This document shows, piece after piece, positions 14,944 through 15,118 of a stretch of 15,118 nt of DNA. Both the position numbers and the translations under genes were made by a program. The stretch covers positions 1-15,118 of the forward strand of contig CAJTMQ010000042.1 in assembly GCA_910577215.1 (NCBI GenBank), given 5' to 3'. Within the stretch, counting starts at the first letter, position 1; each line of letters opens with the position of its first letter. The stretch is from an uncultured Eubacterium sp. GTDB lineage: Bacteria > Bacillota > Clostridia > Oscillospirales > Acutalibacteraceae. The notes under the pieces are model-generated. The model was not told where the DNA came from, searched no databases, and saw only the letters and a program-made list of their open reading frames with translations.

Positions 14944-15118
14944 TCACAAACAACTTATTTGTTTATTACAATAGGAAATATAGGAATTATACTTTTTTAC
15001 CATAATGCTTTTTATATAATTTTCCATAAAAGAATAATCAGGATTACCAAAATCATCAACTGGTAGTAAAATGATTTGTCTATTCATTCTATTTTGATTA
15101 AATTTATATCCATAAGAA
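14944..15118 (-). CDS. C-terminus of a restriction specificity (BcgI/type I S-like) protein, 5' part outside window
   Basis: The minus strand is open from the window edge to TGA at 14946-14944, giving the last 57 residues of a larger protein. They include SYGYKFNQNRMNRQIILLP followed by VDDFGNPDYSFMENYIKSI. This Arg-(Met/Leu)-x-Arg-x-x-Ile-x-LPV, then Gly-x-Pro-Asp-Tyr-x-(Phe/Tyr)-Met-Glu-x-Tyr pattern recurs at the C-terminus of target-recognition subunits of BcgI-type and related restriction-modification systems, and of fused type IIG methylase-specificity proteins. Such proteins choose the DNA sequence that is methylated and cut. Which class this belongs to cannot be decided from 57 residues. 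It is the most AT-rich part of the window (about 21% G+C) and converges on the HTH gene. Confidence 0.6.
   Translation of the reverse strand, partial: SYGYKFNQNRMNRQIILLPVDDFGNPDYSFMENYIKSIMVKKYNSYISYCNKQISCL

Larger units (their letters stand above)
14340..15118. mobile_element. Left part of a putative sigK-intervening (skin-like) element, continues past window end
   Basis: This stretch begins where sigK homology ends. It is visibly AT-richer than sigK (by hand count roughly 41% G+C in 14101-14340, about 33% across the regulator gene and about 21% in 14941-15118). It encodes a double-HTH regulator and the end of a restriction-specificity-like gene, both common cargo of mobile elements. No recombinase, repeat-bounded end or phage structural gene is visible, and the far end is outside the window. 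An unrelated insertion, deletion or a lost sigma factor gene could look the same from this side alone. Confidence 0.55.

Noticed and set aside
14948..14964. AAACAA/TTGTTT inverted repeat as a bidirectional terminator between the convergent genes
   Set aside because: The stem is six A-T-rich pairs with no U-run in either direction and lies inside the end of the minus-strand coding sequence.
1..15118. CRISPR arrays, tRNA or rRNA genes, complete insertion sequences
   Set aside because: No regularly spaced repeats, cloverleaf candidates, rRNA-like stretches or transposase motifs were recognised by reading both strands.

Overview
The window looks like chromosome of a low-to-moderate G+C, endospore-forming Firmicute of the class Clostridia, probably a gut Oscillospiraceae/Ruminococcaceae-type organism. 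The basis is a group II ECF transporter core next to truA, a DUF5711 protein next to a CvpA protein, GAGGT-type ribosome binding sites, and an N-terminal half of the sporulation sigma factor K. The species cannot be named from this sequence. No rRNA, tRNA, CRISPR array or complete insertion sequence was found.

Region 1 (1-9567, all minus strand) is one long, tightly packed housekeeping unit read from about 9567 toward 1: ruvC, ruvA, ruvB (Holliday junction processing), glmM (cell-wall precursor synthesis), a COG1092-like SAM methyltransferase, ecfA1, ecfA2, ecfT (vitamin/metal uptake energising module), truA (tRNA pseudouridine synthase), a DUF5711 membrane-anchored protein and a CvpA-family membrane protein that runs off the left edge. 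Most junctions are 4-nt or 1-nt stop/start overlaps or gaps under 25 nt. A strong sigma-A type promoter (TTGATT-17-TATAAT with an extended -10) lies just before ruvC.

Region 2 (9595-12703, minus strand) holds a two-gene MATE efflux plus phosphotransferase unit, ended by a clean intrinsic terminator and preceded by a promoter that sits inside an operator-like inverted repeat. Upstream of it is a single flavoprotein gene with an iron-sulfur-flavoprotein-like cysteine motif and its own terminator.

Region 3 (12694-13916, plus strand) is a cation diffusion facilitator, divergent from the flavoprotein gene. Its membrane metal site reads N/D/D/D, which suggests manganese, and it carries an extra C-terminal domain.

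Region 4 (13939-15118) is the notable part. A sigma-K gene with a hydrophobic pro-sequence matches the family up to residues Cys-Ile-Glu-Asn and then stops within seven codons. This is the place where the Bacillus subtilis skin element splits sigK (AATGA core). Beyond this point the DNA becomes more AT-rich and encodes a double helix-turn-helix regulator and, on the opposite strand, the C-terminus of what looks like a BcgI/type I-like restriction specificity protein. The simplest reading is that the window ends inside a sigK-intervening (skin-like) element carrying restriction-modification cargo. The recombinase, the other end and the 3' half of sigK would lie outside the window, so excision cannot be judged here.
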